Source: Streptomyces sp. MP131-18 | GTDB lineage: Bacteria > Actinomycetota > Actinomycetes > Streptomycetales > Streptomycetaceae | DNA: 64,000 bases | Direction: 5' to 3' | Assembly (NCBI RefSeq): GCF_001984575.1 | Contig: NZ_LZNS01000001.1 | Location: 4,421,022 to 4,485,021 of the forward strand | In this document: one piece after another, positions 31,526 to 39,983 of the stretch | Numbering within the stretch: position 1 is the first letter of the stretch | Layout: every line of letters starts with the position of its first letter | Position numbers and translations under genes: made by a program | Notes under the pieces: model-generated | What the model saw: the letters and a program-made list of their open reading frames with translations, nothing else | What the model was told of the DNA's origin: nothing | Database searches by the model: none

Positions 31526-31963
31526 TCCGCGAGTTCCTCCATCGGGGTGTCCGCCAGGCCGTCCGCCAGGCCGTCCGCCAGGTTGTCCGCCGGGACGAAC
31601 GGCTCGGCGGGGCCGCCCGCCCACGCGATCACGAGCGTTCCGTCGTCGTACCGCTGGGCCAGGCCCGCGGTGTGGGCGTTCGTGCCGCGCATGCAGGTGA
31701 GGCTCAGCTGGAAGCCGTCGATCGTGCCCGTGCACCGGTCTGAGGTAGGTGACCTGGCCGGCCAGGTCGTCCCGGCCGATCAGCAGCAGGTTGGCGTCCG
31801 GCTCGGTGCCGGACTGCCAGTAGCCTCCGAACTCCGCGTCCTGTTCCTGCGGGCCGCTGCCCTCGGACTCCTCCTCGTTGCCGGCGGTGAGCAGCAGCGC
31901 CGCCCCGACGGCGGTGGCGACGGGCACGGCGAACCGTGCGGATCTGGGGAGTTGTGTTGACGG
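31493..31963 (-). pseudogene. Frameshifted gene for a membrane-anchored or lipoprotein-like hypothetical
   Basis: Two minus-strand frames complement each other. The first has a hydrophobic segment (VATAVGAALLLTAG), an acidic linker and FGGYWQSGTEPDANLLLIGR then GQVTYL. The second continues CTGTIDGFQLSLTCMRGTNA and DDGTLVIAWAGG. A deletion or frameshift near 31745 separates them, and there is no good start codon. A short tandem (LADGLADGLAD) lies near the end. I do not recognise the family. Confidence 0.5.
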
Positions 31964-32035
31964 TTCTATCGGCGGGTCGGGGCCGGAGTGAGACAGTCGG
32001 GTTCGCTCCCGTTCGCTCTGGTTCGCTCCCGCTCG

Positions 32036-32638
32036 TCAGGTGACGGGCGGCGTCGCGAGGGAGTCGAGCCAGCGGCGGACGACGGCCCGGATGCTCTCCG
32101 GCGTCGTGGTGTCCGGCCACATCGCGGCCTGGAACGAGAGTCCCTCCGTCAGCGCGCGGAACTCGGCGACCAGCGTCTCGTGATCGTGGCCGGGGGCGAC
32201 CTGGCCGTGGGCGGCGAGCAGCTCGATGCCGGAACGGCACAGCGCCACGACCTCCTGGTTGATCTCCGCGGTGACCTCGCGGTACGTGGGGTCGGTGCGG
32301 GCCTGGACCATGAACGCGTAGAACACCTGGATCGACTCGCGCGTCTCCTGGTCCACCGGCAGCAGCGCCCAGAGGTGGCGCTCGACGATCTCGCGCGCCG
32401 TGCCCTCCTGGGGGATGGCGGCCAGGCGGGCGTTGTCCCGCTCGTTCACCAGGTCGAGCGCGTACAGCCGCAGCTCCTCCTGGCTGGAGAAGTAATGACT
32501 GACGGCGCCGAGCGAAAGACCGGCCTCGGCGGCGACGGCGCGCACGGTCGCGCGCTCAAGACCGTCACGCACCACCACGCGCCACAACGCCTCGGCCACC
32601 TGGCGGCGGCGTACCGCGGGATCGACGTGACGGGGCAC
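32036..32638 (-). CDS. TetR-family repressor, BetI-like
   Basis: Product of 200 aa from GTG 32638 (MPRHVDPAVRRRQVAEALWR). The HTH reads ATVRAVAAEAGLSLGAVSHYF and the ligand domain (EIVERHLWALLPVDQETRES, RALTEGLSFQAAMWP) follows the BetI/TetR_C_6 pattern. It is divergent, across 56 bp, from an MFS transporter that it almost certainly represses. The tight gap means one operator can cover both promoters. Ligand unknown. Confidence 0.88.
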   Translation of the reverse strand: MPRHVDPAVRRRQVAEALWRVVVRDGLERATVRAVAAEAGLSLGAVSHYFSSQEELRLYALDLVNERDNARLAAIPQEGTAREIVERHLWALLPVDQETRESIQVFYAFMVQARTDPTYREVTAEINQEVVALCRSGIELLAAHGQVAPGHDHETLVAEFRALTEGLSFQAAMWPDTTTPESIRAVVRRWLDSLATPPVT

Positions 32639-32694
32639 CGGCCCATCATAGGCGGCCCCTCGTAGTGGATCAGTTGTTCTGTTACGCTCAGTGC

Positions 32695-34299
32695 ATGTCG
32701 ACCTCAACGGTGCCCCTGCGGACGGCCGAGCGCCGCGAGAAGCGGACGCTGCTCGCCTCGGCCCTGACCAACGGCCCTGCGGAGCTGGTGGACTTCCTGC
32801 TGCCGCTGTGGGCGGGCATCGCCCTGGGCGTCAGCGCGACCGAGGTGGGCATCCTGGTCGCCCTGGAGATGGCCGTCTCCGTCGTCGTCCGGCCGTTCGC
32901 CGGAGTCCTCGCCGACAGCCGCGAACGCCGCCACGTCGCGGCCTCCGGCGCCGCGCTCTACGGGCTGGCCTGCGCCGGATACGCGTTCGCCGACTCCATA
33001 GCCGTGGCCTACGGCGCGGCGGCGGTGAGCGGCGTCGGCGGCGCCCTGCTGTGGGTGTCGGTCCGCGCGATCATCGGCGAGCGCCTGGCCGAGGACTCCG
33101 GGGTGTACCCGCGGCTGATGGCGGCCAGGGAGAACGGCTCGTGGATCGCGTTCGTCGCCGGCCTCACCCTGCTCGGCGCCCTCGACTTCCGCGGCCTCTT
33201 CCTGGGCTGTGCGGCCGCCTGCTTCGTCGCCGCCGCGCTGCTGATGCGCAGCCCGCGCCGCGACCCCGCTCCGCCCGGGGCCGGGTCCGGGGCCGGGGAC
33301 CGTGTCGGGCCCGGGGGCTTCGGTGGCTTCGGTGGCCTCGGTCGCCGGCTGCGCCCGATGCTGCTCGCCGTCGCGTTCACCATGACCGCGGAAGCGGCGG
33401 TCGCGATGCTCCTGCTGCTGCACCTCCAGCGCGGATTCGACCTCGAAGTCGTCGAGACCGCCTTCGTGTTCCTGCCCGGCGCGATCGTGATGGGCGTGCT
33501 CCCGGAGTATCTGCACGGCTTCGTGGTGCGCTTCGGCCGGACGCTGGTTCTGGCCCTGGCGTCCGTCGCGAGCGCCGTGTTCGCGCTGAGCCTCGCGTGG
33601 GCGCCCAACCCGTACGTCATCGCGGGGCTTTGGGTCCTCAGCGGCGTCGCGTGGGCGGCGGTGATGCCGGTGCAGGAGGCCGTCGTCGCGGAGGCGTCCG
33701 GCGAGCGGATCGGGCGGGGCATGGGGCTCTACGAGGCTGCGGCGCTGGTCGGCGGCGCGGTGGGCACGCTCGCGGCCGGCGTTCTGTACGACACCAGCTC
33801 ATGGACGACGGCGTGCGTCGTGTGTGCCGCGGTGATCCTGGCGGGCGCGGCCATCGTCCCGCTGTCCGTCCGCGCACTCGGCGTCCAGAATCATCCGCCG
33901 CCCGCGCCCGCGCCCGCGCCCGCCCCTGCCCCCGCGCCCGCCCCTGCCCCCGCGCCCGCCCCCGCCGTCGTGCCCGCTCCTGCCCCCGTTCCCGCCGAGG
34001 CCGGGCGGCCGTTGGTGTGGCGTGCCGTTGTGGAGATCGGGAAGCACGGTGCCGTGTTCGTGCCCGTCCAGGTGGTGCTCGTGCTGATCGGCGCCTCCTG
34101 GCTGGTCGAGCTGGGCACCGGGGACACCTGGGACGTCCTGCTGTCGGGCGGCGCCCCCGAAGACGTCGACGGCGTGCGCGCCTTCTGCTACGGCACCGGG
34201 CGGATATGGGTCTTCGTCTTCCTCATCGACGCGGTGTGGCGGCTGGTCGCCGCCGTCGGCGCCTGGTTGCGCGCCGGGCCCGGCGGGTCACCCCGCTGA
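32695..34299 (+). CDS. MFS efflux transporter with Ala-Pro linker and extra helices
   Basis: Product of 534 aa from ATG 32695. About twelve hydrophobic segments form the MFS core (RPFAGVLADSRERRHVAA is the loop 2-3 signature). Then comes a long run of Ala-Pro repeats (about 402-435, encoded by GCCCCC-type repeats), and two more hydrophobic segments (VFVPVQVVLVLIGASWLVEL and WVFVFLIDAVWRLVAAVGAW). The last pair is unusual for the family. It should export a drug or metabolite by proton exchange under control of the divergent TetR. It overlaps the convergent LLM gene by 12 bp. Confidence 0.85.
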   Translation: MSTSTVPLRTAERREKRTLLASALTNGPAELVDFLLPLWAGIALGVSATEVGILVALEMAVSVVVRPFAGVLADSRERRHVAASGAALYGLACAGYAFADSIAVAYGAAAVSGVGGALLWVSVRAIIGERLAEDSGVYPRLMAARENGSWIAFVAGLTLLGALDFRGLFLGCAAACFVAAALLMRSPRRDPAPPGAGSGAGDRVGPGGFGGFGGLGRRLRPMLLAVAFTMTAEAAVAMLLLLHLQRGFDLEVVETAFVFLPGAIVMGVLPEYLHGFVVRFGRTLVLALASVASAVFALSLAWAPNPYVIAGLWVLSGVAWAAVMPVQEAVVAEASGERIGRGMGLYEAAALVGGAVGTLAAGVLYDTSSWTTACVVCAAVILAGAAIVPLSVRALGVQNHPPPAPAPAPAPAPAPAPAPAPAPAVVPAPAPVPAEAGRPLVWRAVVEIGKHGAVFVPVQVVLVLIGASWLVELGTGDTWDVLLSGGAPEDVDGVRAFCYGTGRIWVFVFLIDAVWRLVAAVGAWLRAGPGGSPR

Positions 34300-35178
34300 C
34301 GGCCCGCCGGGGCGGCGGCCGAGCGCGGCCAGGGTTTCCCCGAGCTGGCCCAGCGGGTCGCCGCCGACCGGGCGCAGGACCGCGGTGGCGGCCCCGGCTT
34401 CCCACAGCTCTCGGACCCGGGACGCCGCGGTCGCGGGGCCGCCGGTCGCGAGGAACACGTCATCCGGCGGGATGCCGAGCCAGTGCGCCGTCTCCCCCGC
34501 GATGTCGTGCAGCGGGTCGGTGAGGGACAGGTGGGTGAGCACGACGAGTTCGTGCGGGCGGTCGGGGGCTATGTGCCCGAGCGCGGCGCGTACCGCGGCC
34601 GGGCCGTGGCCTTCGGACAGCACCGTGCCGTCCGCGACGCGCCCCGACAGCGCGAGCGAGCGCGGGCGCACCACGCCCGCGACGACTGGCGGCGGCTGCG
34701 CCGGGGCGTGCACCAGGCGCACGCCGTCGATGCGCACCGCGCGGCCGTCGATGTGCGCGGTCTCGCCGGCCAGCAGGGTCCGCACGGCGGTGATCGTCTC
34801 GCCGAGCAGCGACAGCCGCTCGGGCGTAGCCGCGCCCACGCGGGACATCCAGTCGGCCACGCCGTGGCCGACCCCGGCGATCAGCCGCCCGGGGAACACG
34901 CGGGAGAGCGCCGCCAGTTCCATGGCGAGCAGCGCCGGGTTGCGCAGCGGGGCCGGCGCGATGCCGATGCCGACGCGCAGCCGTTCGGTGGCGGCCAGGG
35001 CGAGCGCGGCCGAGGACATGGCGCCCGCCCAGCCCAGGTCCTCCACCAGCCACAAGTCCTCGGCGCCCGCCGCCTCCGCGCCCGCGGCGAAGGCGGCGAG
35101 GTCTTCCGGCCGTTGGTCCCGGTCGAACATCACGCCGACGCGCTTCCCCGCCGTTCCCTGCACGGTCATGCCTTTCAC
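34288..35178 (-). CDS. LLM-class flavin/F420-dependent oxidoreductase
   Basis: Product of 296 aa. The TIM-barrel pattern of luciferase-like monooxygenases is clear: RVGVMFDRDQRPEDLAAFA, LWLVEDLGWAG, ERLRVGIGIAPAPLRNPALL, LSRVFPGRLIAGVGHGVADW. In actinomycetes this group usually uses F420. Substrate unknown. GTG 35178 starts the frame; ATG 35169 is an alternative three codons in. It is convergent with and overlaps the MFS gene. Confidence 0.88.
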   Translation of the reverse strand: MKGMTVQGTAGKRVGVMFDRDQRPEDLAAFAAGAEAAGAEDLWLVEDLGWAGAMSSAALALAATERLRVGIGIAPAPLRNPALLAMELAALSRVFPGRLIAGVGHGVADWMSRVGAATPERLSLLGETITAVRTLLAGETAHIDGRAVRIDGVRLVHAPAQPPPVVAGVVRPRSLALSGRVADGTVLSEGHGPAAVRAALGHIAPDRPHELVVLTHLSLTDPLHDIAGETAHWLGIPPDDVFLATGGPATAASRVRELWEAGAATAVLRPVGGDPLGQLGETLAALGRRPGGPSAG

Positions 35179-35666
35179 CCCAGGTTTTCCGAAACGGGTC
35201 TTTCCCGCGGCGGGGGCTTACCCGGACCCGCGCACGGCACGCACGGAAAGACAGGAAAACCGATGTGACGATGCGCACAAGCGACCGGGCATTTAGCGAT
35301 TTACCTTTTCTTGGGATACGGCTTGCGTGCATCCGGCCGGGACCGAGGACGTCCCGCCAGGTCAGCGGGCTTCCGGAGGCGTCCGTTCGGCATGCGGACC
35401 AGCGGGGTCGCGCCCGCGCGCGGGTGCCGCCGTCACGCGGTCCGCGCCGTTCGTTTCGCCGGCTTTTTCCTTCCGAAGCCGAGGGAATTCCCGGCCGCGT
35501 TCGGCAGGTTGTCGCCCCATGGTTGCCGGAACGGCCGGCCCCGCTCGCCGGCATTTCCCGCGGCGTCCATGCCGAACGGGCCGGTGCGATCGGTCCGATC
35601 GGGTATACCGAGAGGCGTTGCCGGCCGAGCCCGACCGCCTCGGCCGCCAGGAAGGGGAACTGCCGC
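35179..35666. other. Divergent intergenic stretch
   Basis: No supported gene in about 490 bases between the LLM and inositol-phosphatase genes. A palindrome GATCGG-T-CCGATC lies near 35588-35600, close upstream of TATACC, and may regulate the right-hand gene. Otherwise nothing recognised. Confidence 0.4.
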
Positions 35667-36530
35667 ATGACCGAGTCACGACGGACGCCGCCCGTCCCTC
35701 CGGGATCCCGGGCGCCACGAGCGCCCCGCATACCTGCCCCGCCGGGGCACGCCGAGCGGGCCGCGCTGCTCGACCTGGCCGTGGCCGCCGCCCGCGCGGG
35801 CGGCGTCGAGCTGGTCCACCGGGCCGGCCACGCCACCGGCATCGCGTTCAAGTCGACCGCGACCGATCCGGTCAGCGACGCCGACCGGGCGGGCGAGGCC
35901 GCGGTGGTGGGGCTGCTGAGCACGGAGCGGCCCGAGGACGGATTCCTGGGTGAGGAGGGCACCGACCGCGCCGGGACCTCGGGTTTCCGCTGGGTGATCG
36001 ACCCGCTGGACGGCACCGTCAACTACCTGTACGGCATTCCGCACACGGCCGTCAGCGTGGCCTGTGAACAGCGCTCCGGCGAAAGCTGGCACGCCGTCGT
36101 GGGAGTCGTGCACGACCCGGCGCGCGGCGAGACGTTCACCGCCGCCCTGGGACAGGGCGCCTGTCTGAACGGCCGCCCGCTGTGGGTGAACGACCCGGTC
36201 GACCCGGCTTCCGCGCTCGTCGCCACCGGGTTCGCCTACTCCTCCGGCGCGCGCGCCCGCCAGGGTGCCGCCGCCGCGGCGCTGCTGCCGCGGGTGCGGG
36301 ACCTGCGCTGTGGGGGCAGCGCCGCGCTCGACCTGTGCTGGGTGGCGGCGGGGCGGTGCGACGCCTACTACGAGGACGAGCTGGGCCGCTGGGACTGGGC
36401 GGCCGGCGCCCTGATCGCGGCGGAGGCGGGCGCGGTCGTGACCCCGCTCGGCAACGGGGTCGCCGCCGCGGGGCCGACCCTGCACCCCGAGCTGACCGGC
36501 CTGCTCGCCCCGCCCGCAGCGCCGGCCTGA
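35667..36530 (+). CDS. Inositol monophosphatase family protein
   Basis: Product of 287 aa. Metal-binding motifs are present: FLGEEGT, WVIDPLDGTVNYLYGIPHTA (DPxDGT) and WDWAAGALIAAEAG. It hydrolyses a small phosphomonoester, such as inositol-1-phosphate, histidinol phosphate or fructose-1,6-bisphosphate; the sequence does not decide which. A Pro/Arg-rich 30-residue N-terminus precedes the domain. AGGAAGGGGAA before the ATG supports the start. Confidence 0.92.
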   Translation: MTESRRTPPVPPGSRAPRAPRIPAPPGHAERAALLDLAVAAARAGGVELVHRAGHATGIAFKSTATDPVSDADRAGEAAVVGLLSTERPEDGFLGEEGTDRAGTSGFRWVIDPLDGTVNYLYGIPHTAVSVACEQRSGESWHAVVGVVHDPARGETFTAALGQGACLNGRPLWVNDPVDPASALVATGFAYSSGARARQGAAAAALLPRVRDLRCGGSAALDLCWVAAGRCDAYYEDELGRWDWAAGALIAAEAGAVVTPLGNGVAAAGPTLHPELTGLLAPPAAPA

Positions 36531-36558
36531 CCCCGCCGGGCCCCCGTCCCCCGGCTGT

Positions 36559-36586
36559 CCCCCGGCTGTCCCCCGACGGCCGGGGG
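36559..36586. terminator. Terminator between convergent genes
   Basis: CCCCCGGC (36559-36566) pairs with GCCGGGGG (36579-36586). A second CCCCCGGC a few bases upstream could form an alternative stem. It serves the phosphatase and the GNAT gene. Confidence 0.55.
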
Positions 36587-36590
36587 GCGC

Positions 36591-37202
36591 TCAGGGGCGG
36601 GCGGCCCACTCGGCGCGGGTCAGGGCGTACTCGACGTCCCCGTGTTCCGCGCCCTCGACGTATTCGGGCCAGTCCTCGAAGAAGGTCCGCACCAGCACGA
36701 GGCCGGCCTTCTCCAGCACGCGCCGCGAGCCGGTGTTCACGGTCATCGTCGTCGCGACGAGGCGGTCGGCGCCCAGTTCCGCGAAGGCGTGCGCGACCAT
36801 CGCCCGCGCGCCCTCGGTGGCATATCCGCGCCCCCAGGCGGCGGGCCGCAGCCGGTAGCCCAGCTCCGTTCCGCCGCCCGCAACGCCCCGCGTCACCGCG
36901 GGGCGCAGCGCGAACCAGCCGACGAACGCACCGCCCGCCCGTTCCTCGGCCGCGAAGCAGCCGTGGCCCGCCGGCAGCTCGCGGTATTCGCGCAGCAGCG
37001 CGGGCAGCGTCTCCCGGGCGACGACATCGGGCGGCACCGGGCGGCCGTCGTCGATGTGGCGCATGACGGCGGGGTCACCGTGCAGCGCGGCCAGGGCGTC
37101 GGCGTCCGCCGGAGTGAGGCGGCGCAGCCGCAGGCGCGCCGTTCCGGCGGGTGCGCCGGTGGCGTAGGCCGGCGCGTTCCGGTCGGCTGGGTTCGTCGGC
37201 AT
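36591..37202 (-). CDS. GNAT-family N-acetyltransferase, RimJ/RimL type
   Basis: Product of 203 aa. The GNAT fold shows as RLRLRRLTPADADALAALHG, the acetyl-CoA loop RPAAWGRGYATEGARAMVAH and the C-terminal NTGSRRVLEKAGLVLVRTFF. The RimJ/RimL subgroup acetylates protein N-termini, antibiotics or small amines; the substrate is not evident. It lies 19 bp from the next gene on the same strand and may form an operon with it. Confidence 0.9.
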   Translation of the reverse strand: MPTNPADRNAPAYATGAPAGTARLRLRRLTPADADALAALHGDPAVMRHIDDGRPVPPDVVARETLPALLREYRELPAGHGCFAAEERAGGAFVGWFALRPAVTRGVAGGGTELGYRLRPAAWGRGYATEGARAMVAHAFAELGADRLVATTMTVNTGSRRVLEKAGLVLVRTFFEDWPEYVEGAEHGDVEYALTRAEWAARP

Positions 37203-37221
37203 CGGCGAAGACTAGTGCCCG

Positions 37222-38169
37222 TCAGACGCGCAGCCGTACGAGGGCTTGTACCGGGGCGTGGTCGGAGGGGTAACGGCCGCGGTGCCGGTAGGTGTTGATG
37301 GCCGCCGCCCGGACCTCGACGTGCTGGTTCGCCAGCACCCAGTCGATGCGCTGACCGCCCTCCACCGGGTCCTGGTAGTTGGGGAACGTGCCCCAGGCGG
37401 GCGTCAGGCGGTCGCCGGAGAGCCAGGTGTCCGAGAGAGCGCCGTCGGCGGTGAGGATGCGGTAGGACTCGGAGTCCCCGGCGGGCGTGTTGAAGTCGCC
37501 GGTCAGGAGAACGGGCAGCGCCGGGTCGAAACCGGCGATGCGGTCGCGGATGAGCGCGGCGCTCCGCTGCCTCGACGGCTCCGACCGGTGGTCGAAGTGG
37601 GTGTTGACGTGCGTGAACTCGGTGCCCGTGCGGCGGTCGCGGAAGCGCACCCAGGTCGTCATCCGGATCACCGTGTTGCCCCATGAGGCGGAACCGATCA
37701 CGTTCGGCGTGTCGGAGAGCCAGAAATGGTCGTAGTCGAGCGGTTCGAGGCGGCGGGTGTCGTAGTAGATGGCCATGAACTCGCCCCGGCCGCCGCCCTC
37801 GCGGCCGAGGCCGATCCAGTCGTAGTGCTCGGGCAGGTCGCCGCCGACCTGCTTCGCCTGGTGGTACAGCGCCTCCTGCACGCCGAACACCGTCGGCCGC
37901 TCCAGCCGCAGGAACCGGGCGAGCACCGGCCTGCGGTCCGCCCAGGAGTCCGGGGTCCCGGGCTCGGCGTTCGCGTCCATGCGGATGTTGAACGCCATGA
38001 CGTGCAGCCGGTCGCCGCGCGCCGCACCGATCAGCGGCCGTTCGCCGCGCGCGTCCTGGGCGACCGCGCCCTGGGCGACCGCGTCGTTGGCGGCCAGGAG
38101 GCCGGACACGCCCGCCGCGCCCGCCGCGCCCGCCGCACCGAGAACCCCTCGTCGTGACACACCCCTCAT
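37222..38169 (-). CDS. Exported endonuclease/exonuclease/phosphatase (EEP) family protein
   Basis: Product of 315 aa with a twin-arginine-like leader (MRGVSRRGVLGAAGAAGAAG) from ATG 38169; GAGGAG lies six bases upstream. Core motifs are VMAFNIRMDAN, VFGVQEAL, LTGDFNTPAGDS and RYPSDHAPV, giving the metal site and the general-base histidine. It hydrolyses a phosphodiester or phosphomonoester outside the cell, perhaps of lipids or nucleic acid. Upstream lie short CCGTCGGT tandem units (38281-38325). Confidence 0.9.
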   Translation of the reverse strand: MRGVSRRGVLGAAGAAGAAGVSGLLAANDAVAQGAVAQDARGERPLIGAARGDRLHVMAFNIRMDANAEPGTPDSWADRRPVLARFLRLERPTVFGVQEALYHQAKQVGGDLPEHYDWIGLGREGGGRGEFMAIYYDTRRLEPLDYDHFWLSDTPNVIGSASWGNTVIRMTTWVRFRDRRTGTEFTHVNTHFDHRSEPSRQRSAALIRDRIAGFDPALPVLLTGDFNTPAGDSESYRILTADGALSDTWLSGDRLTPAWGTFPNYQDPVEGGQRIDWVLANQHVEVRAAAINTYRHRGRYPSDHAPVQALVRLRV

Positions 38170-38280
38170 GATGCTCCTCACCTGTGGTTCCGCTGTCGCA
38201 GCGCTCCGGGGCCGCGATCCGACGCGACTGTTCCGGCCACCGGTGAGGCCCACGCGTCCTGGCGCCGAACAGCAGCCGAA

Positions 38281-38325
38281 CTCCCGTCGGTCCGTCGGTC
38301 CGTCGGTCTGCCAGCCCGTCGGTCC
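38281..38325. repeat. Short CCGTCGGT tandem units
   Basis: CCGTCGGT-like units occur three times in direct tandem and once more after an interruption. They lie in the divergent region between the EEP and PP2C genes and have no evident role. Confidence 0.5.
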
Positions 38326-38425
38326 GCCGGGCTTCGGTCGAACGCAGGTTCGTTGCCGCACGGCACCGGTCCGTTCAGCCCAAGATCGACTCGCCGCCCG
38401 GGCGGAGCGGCGGGAGATTGGGACG

Positions 38426-39529
38426 GTGCAGACATCAGCACCGCCGTGGTGGGCCAGGGCACGGGTACTGGCCTGGCTGCCCGCGGTGCTCATCGCCGTC
38501 GGAACGTTCCTGGACCTCGCGAGCCCGCCGCACGTGACGCTGACGCCGTTCTACGTCGCCGCGCCGCTGCTGGCCGCGCCCGTGCTGCCGCTATGGGCCA
38601 CGACCGCCTACGGCGTGCTGGCCACGGGCACCGTGGCGGCCCAGATGCACTTGCGGACGGAGCCGGGCCTCGGCGAGTCCGCGATCAAGGTCGTGACCGT
38701 CGCGCTGATTTCGTTCCTCGCCGTCGCGATCAACCGCATCGTCGCCCGCAGGGACCAGCGGGTCGCCACGGCGCGCGGCGTGGCCGAGGCGGTGCAGCGG
38801 GCCGTCGTGCCGGAGCCGCCGGCGCGCGTCGGCGCGCTGCGGGTGGCGGCGCGGTACCGGGCGGCGCAGCGGGACACGCTGATCGGCGGTGATCTGTACG
38901 CCGTCCGCGAGACGCCGTACGGCGTGCGGATGCTGGTGGGCGACGTGCGTGGCAAGGGTCTAGCGGCGACCGAGGCCGTTGCGGTGCTGCTCGGCGCGTT
39001 CCGCGAGGCCGCCGAGTGCGAGCCGCAGCTGGCCGAGGTGTGCGACCGGCTGGAGACCGCGCTGGTGCGCGAGCAGCGCGCCCGCCGCACGCTCGACCCG
39101 GTCGAGGGCTTCGCGACGGCCGTTCTGGTGGAGGTACCGCCCGAGCCGCCGCTGCGGGTCCGCCTCATCAACCGCGGGCATCCGCCGCCGGTGGTGATGG
39201 GCCCCGGCGGCTGCGCCCACTACCTGACGACCGAGCCCGCGCTGCCGCTTGGCCTCGGCAATCTCGCGCCGGCGCCCGAACGGCCGCGCACCGCCCGTTT
39301 CCCCGCGGGCAGCCGCCTCCTGCTCTATACGGACGGCGTCAGCGAGGCCAGGAACGCCGCCGGCGCCTTCTACGACCCGGTCGCCGGGCTCGACGGCCAG
39401 ACGCTCACGGACCCGGCGGCACTCCTCGATCTGCTCGTCGACGGGGTCGTGGCCCACACCGGCGGCGCGCTGAACGACGACATGGCGCTGCTCGCCGTGA
39501 CCCACCTGCCCCGGCACGACCCGGCATGA
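38426..39529 (+). CDS. Membrane PP2C/SpoIIE-type serine phosphatase
   Basis: Product of 367 aa from GTG 38426. The first 115 residues hold three to four hydrophobic segments (VLAWLPAVLIAVGTFLDLAS, VAAPLLAAPVLPLW, VVTVALISFLAVAI). The PP2C domain follows with GGDLYAVRETPYG, MLVGDVRGKG, LLLYTDGVSEAR and NDDMALLAV. It should dephosphorylate an anti-sigma-factor antagonist and so adjust a sigma factor from the membrane. Its partner is not nearby. The start is uncertain, since the ribosome site GGGAG is rather far upstream. Confidence 0.88.
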   Translation: MQTSAPPWWARARVLAWLPAVLIAVGTFLDLASPPHVTLTPFYVAAPLLAAPVLPLWATTAYGVLATGTVAAQMHLRTEPGLGESAIKVVTVALISFLAVAINRIVARRDQRVATARGVAEAVQRAVVPEPPARVGALRVAARYRAAQRDTLIGGDLYAVRETPYGVRMLVGDVRGKGLAATEAVAVLLGAFREAAECEPQLAEVCDRLETALVREQRARRTLDPVEGFATAVLVEVPPEPPLRVRLINRGHPPPVVMGPGGCAHYLTTEPALPLGLGNLAPAPERPRTARFPAGSRLLLYTDGVSEARNAAGAFYDPVAGLDGQTLTDPAALLDLLVDGVVAHTGGALNDDMALLAVTHLPRHDPA

Positions 39530-39803
39530 CCCCGCCCGACCCGGCCCGCCCCGACCCGACCCGCCCCGGCGCAAGTCACCGTGGGTGAGCGAGAGGCGGC
39601 GCTGCGCATAACAATTGACGCACCGTCAGATATGATGTGCGGCTCTGCGGTGCGAAATTATGCCCGATTTGCAGGACTTGAAGGGTTTAGGTCCTGGTCG
39701 GGGCGACCGTTTATTTCCCGTAGCCACTTGGAATCTGGCGGGGGCGTCTATTAACGTTCGATAACGCAGCGCGGCCGTCACCGCCGTCGCAAGAGATGGC
39801 ACC
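39530..39803. other. Promoter region of the riboswitch-peptidase unit
   Basis: AT-rich for this genome. TATGAT (39631-39636) is a good -10, but no -35 is at the right distance. Instead the palindrome TGACG-CAC-CGTCA (39616-39628) lies just before it, suggesting an activator or repressor site. No gene is seen. Confidence 0.5.
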
Positions 39804-39965
39804 GCGCTCCGTCGCCGAATCCGGCGTGTGGGAAACAACTGCACCTAAGGAACCGGGGAACCACCACTTGGGGTGAATCGGGAAGCCGGCAGCCACCCGC
39901 GGCCGGCCGCTCGTAGGAGACCTTCCTGCTCCGAACCCGTCAGCTAACCCGGTAGGCGAGAGGAA
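39804..39965 (+). ncRNA. c-di-AMP riboswitch (ydaO-yuaA type)
   Basis: The leader holds the conserved blocks of the ydaO class in order: CGCTCCGTCGCCGAATCCGG, GGAACCGGGGAACCACC, GGGGTGAATCG, and GCTCCGAACCCGTCAGCTAA followed by CGGTAGGCGA. In actinomycetes this riboswitch commonly controls cell-wall hydrolase genes, normally reducing expression when c-di-AMP is high. It ends about 20 bases before the M23 peptidase start. Boundaries are by eye. Confidence 0.9.
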
Positions 39966-39983
39966 GGAAAGGAGAGCGCCTCC

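Noticed and set aside
39615..39636. TTGACG followed by TATGAT as a standard promoter
   Set aside because: The spacing is only 10 bases, too short for a -35/-10 pair; the palindrome explanation is better.
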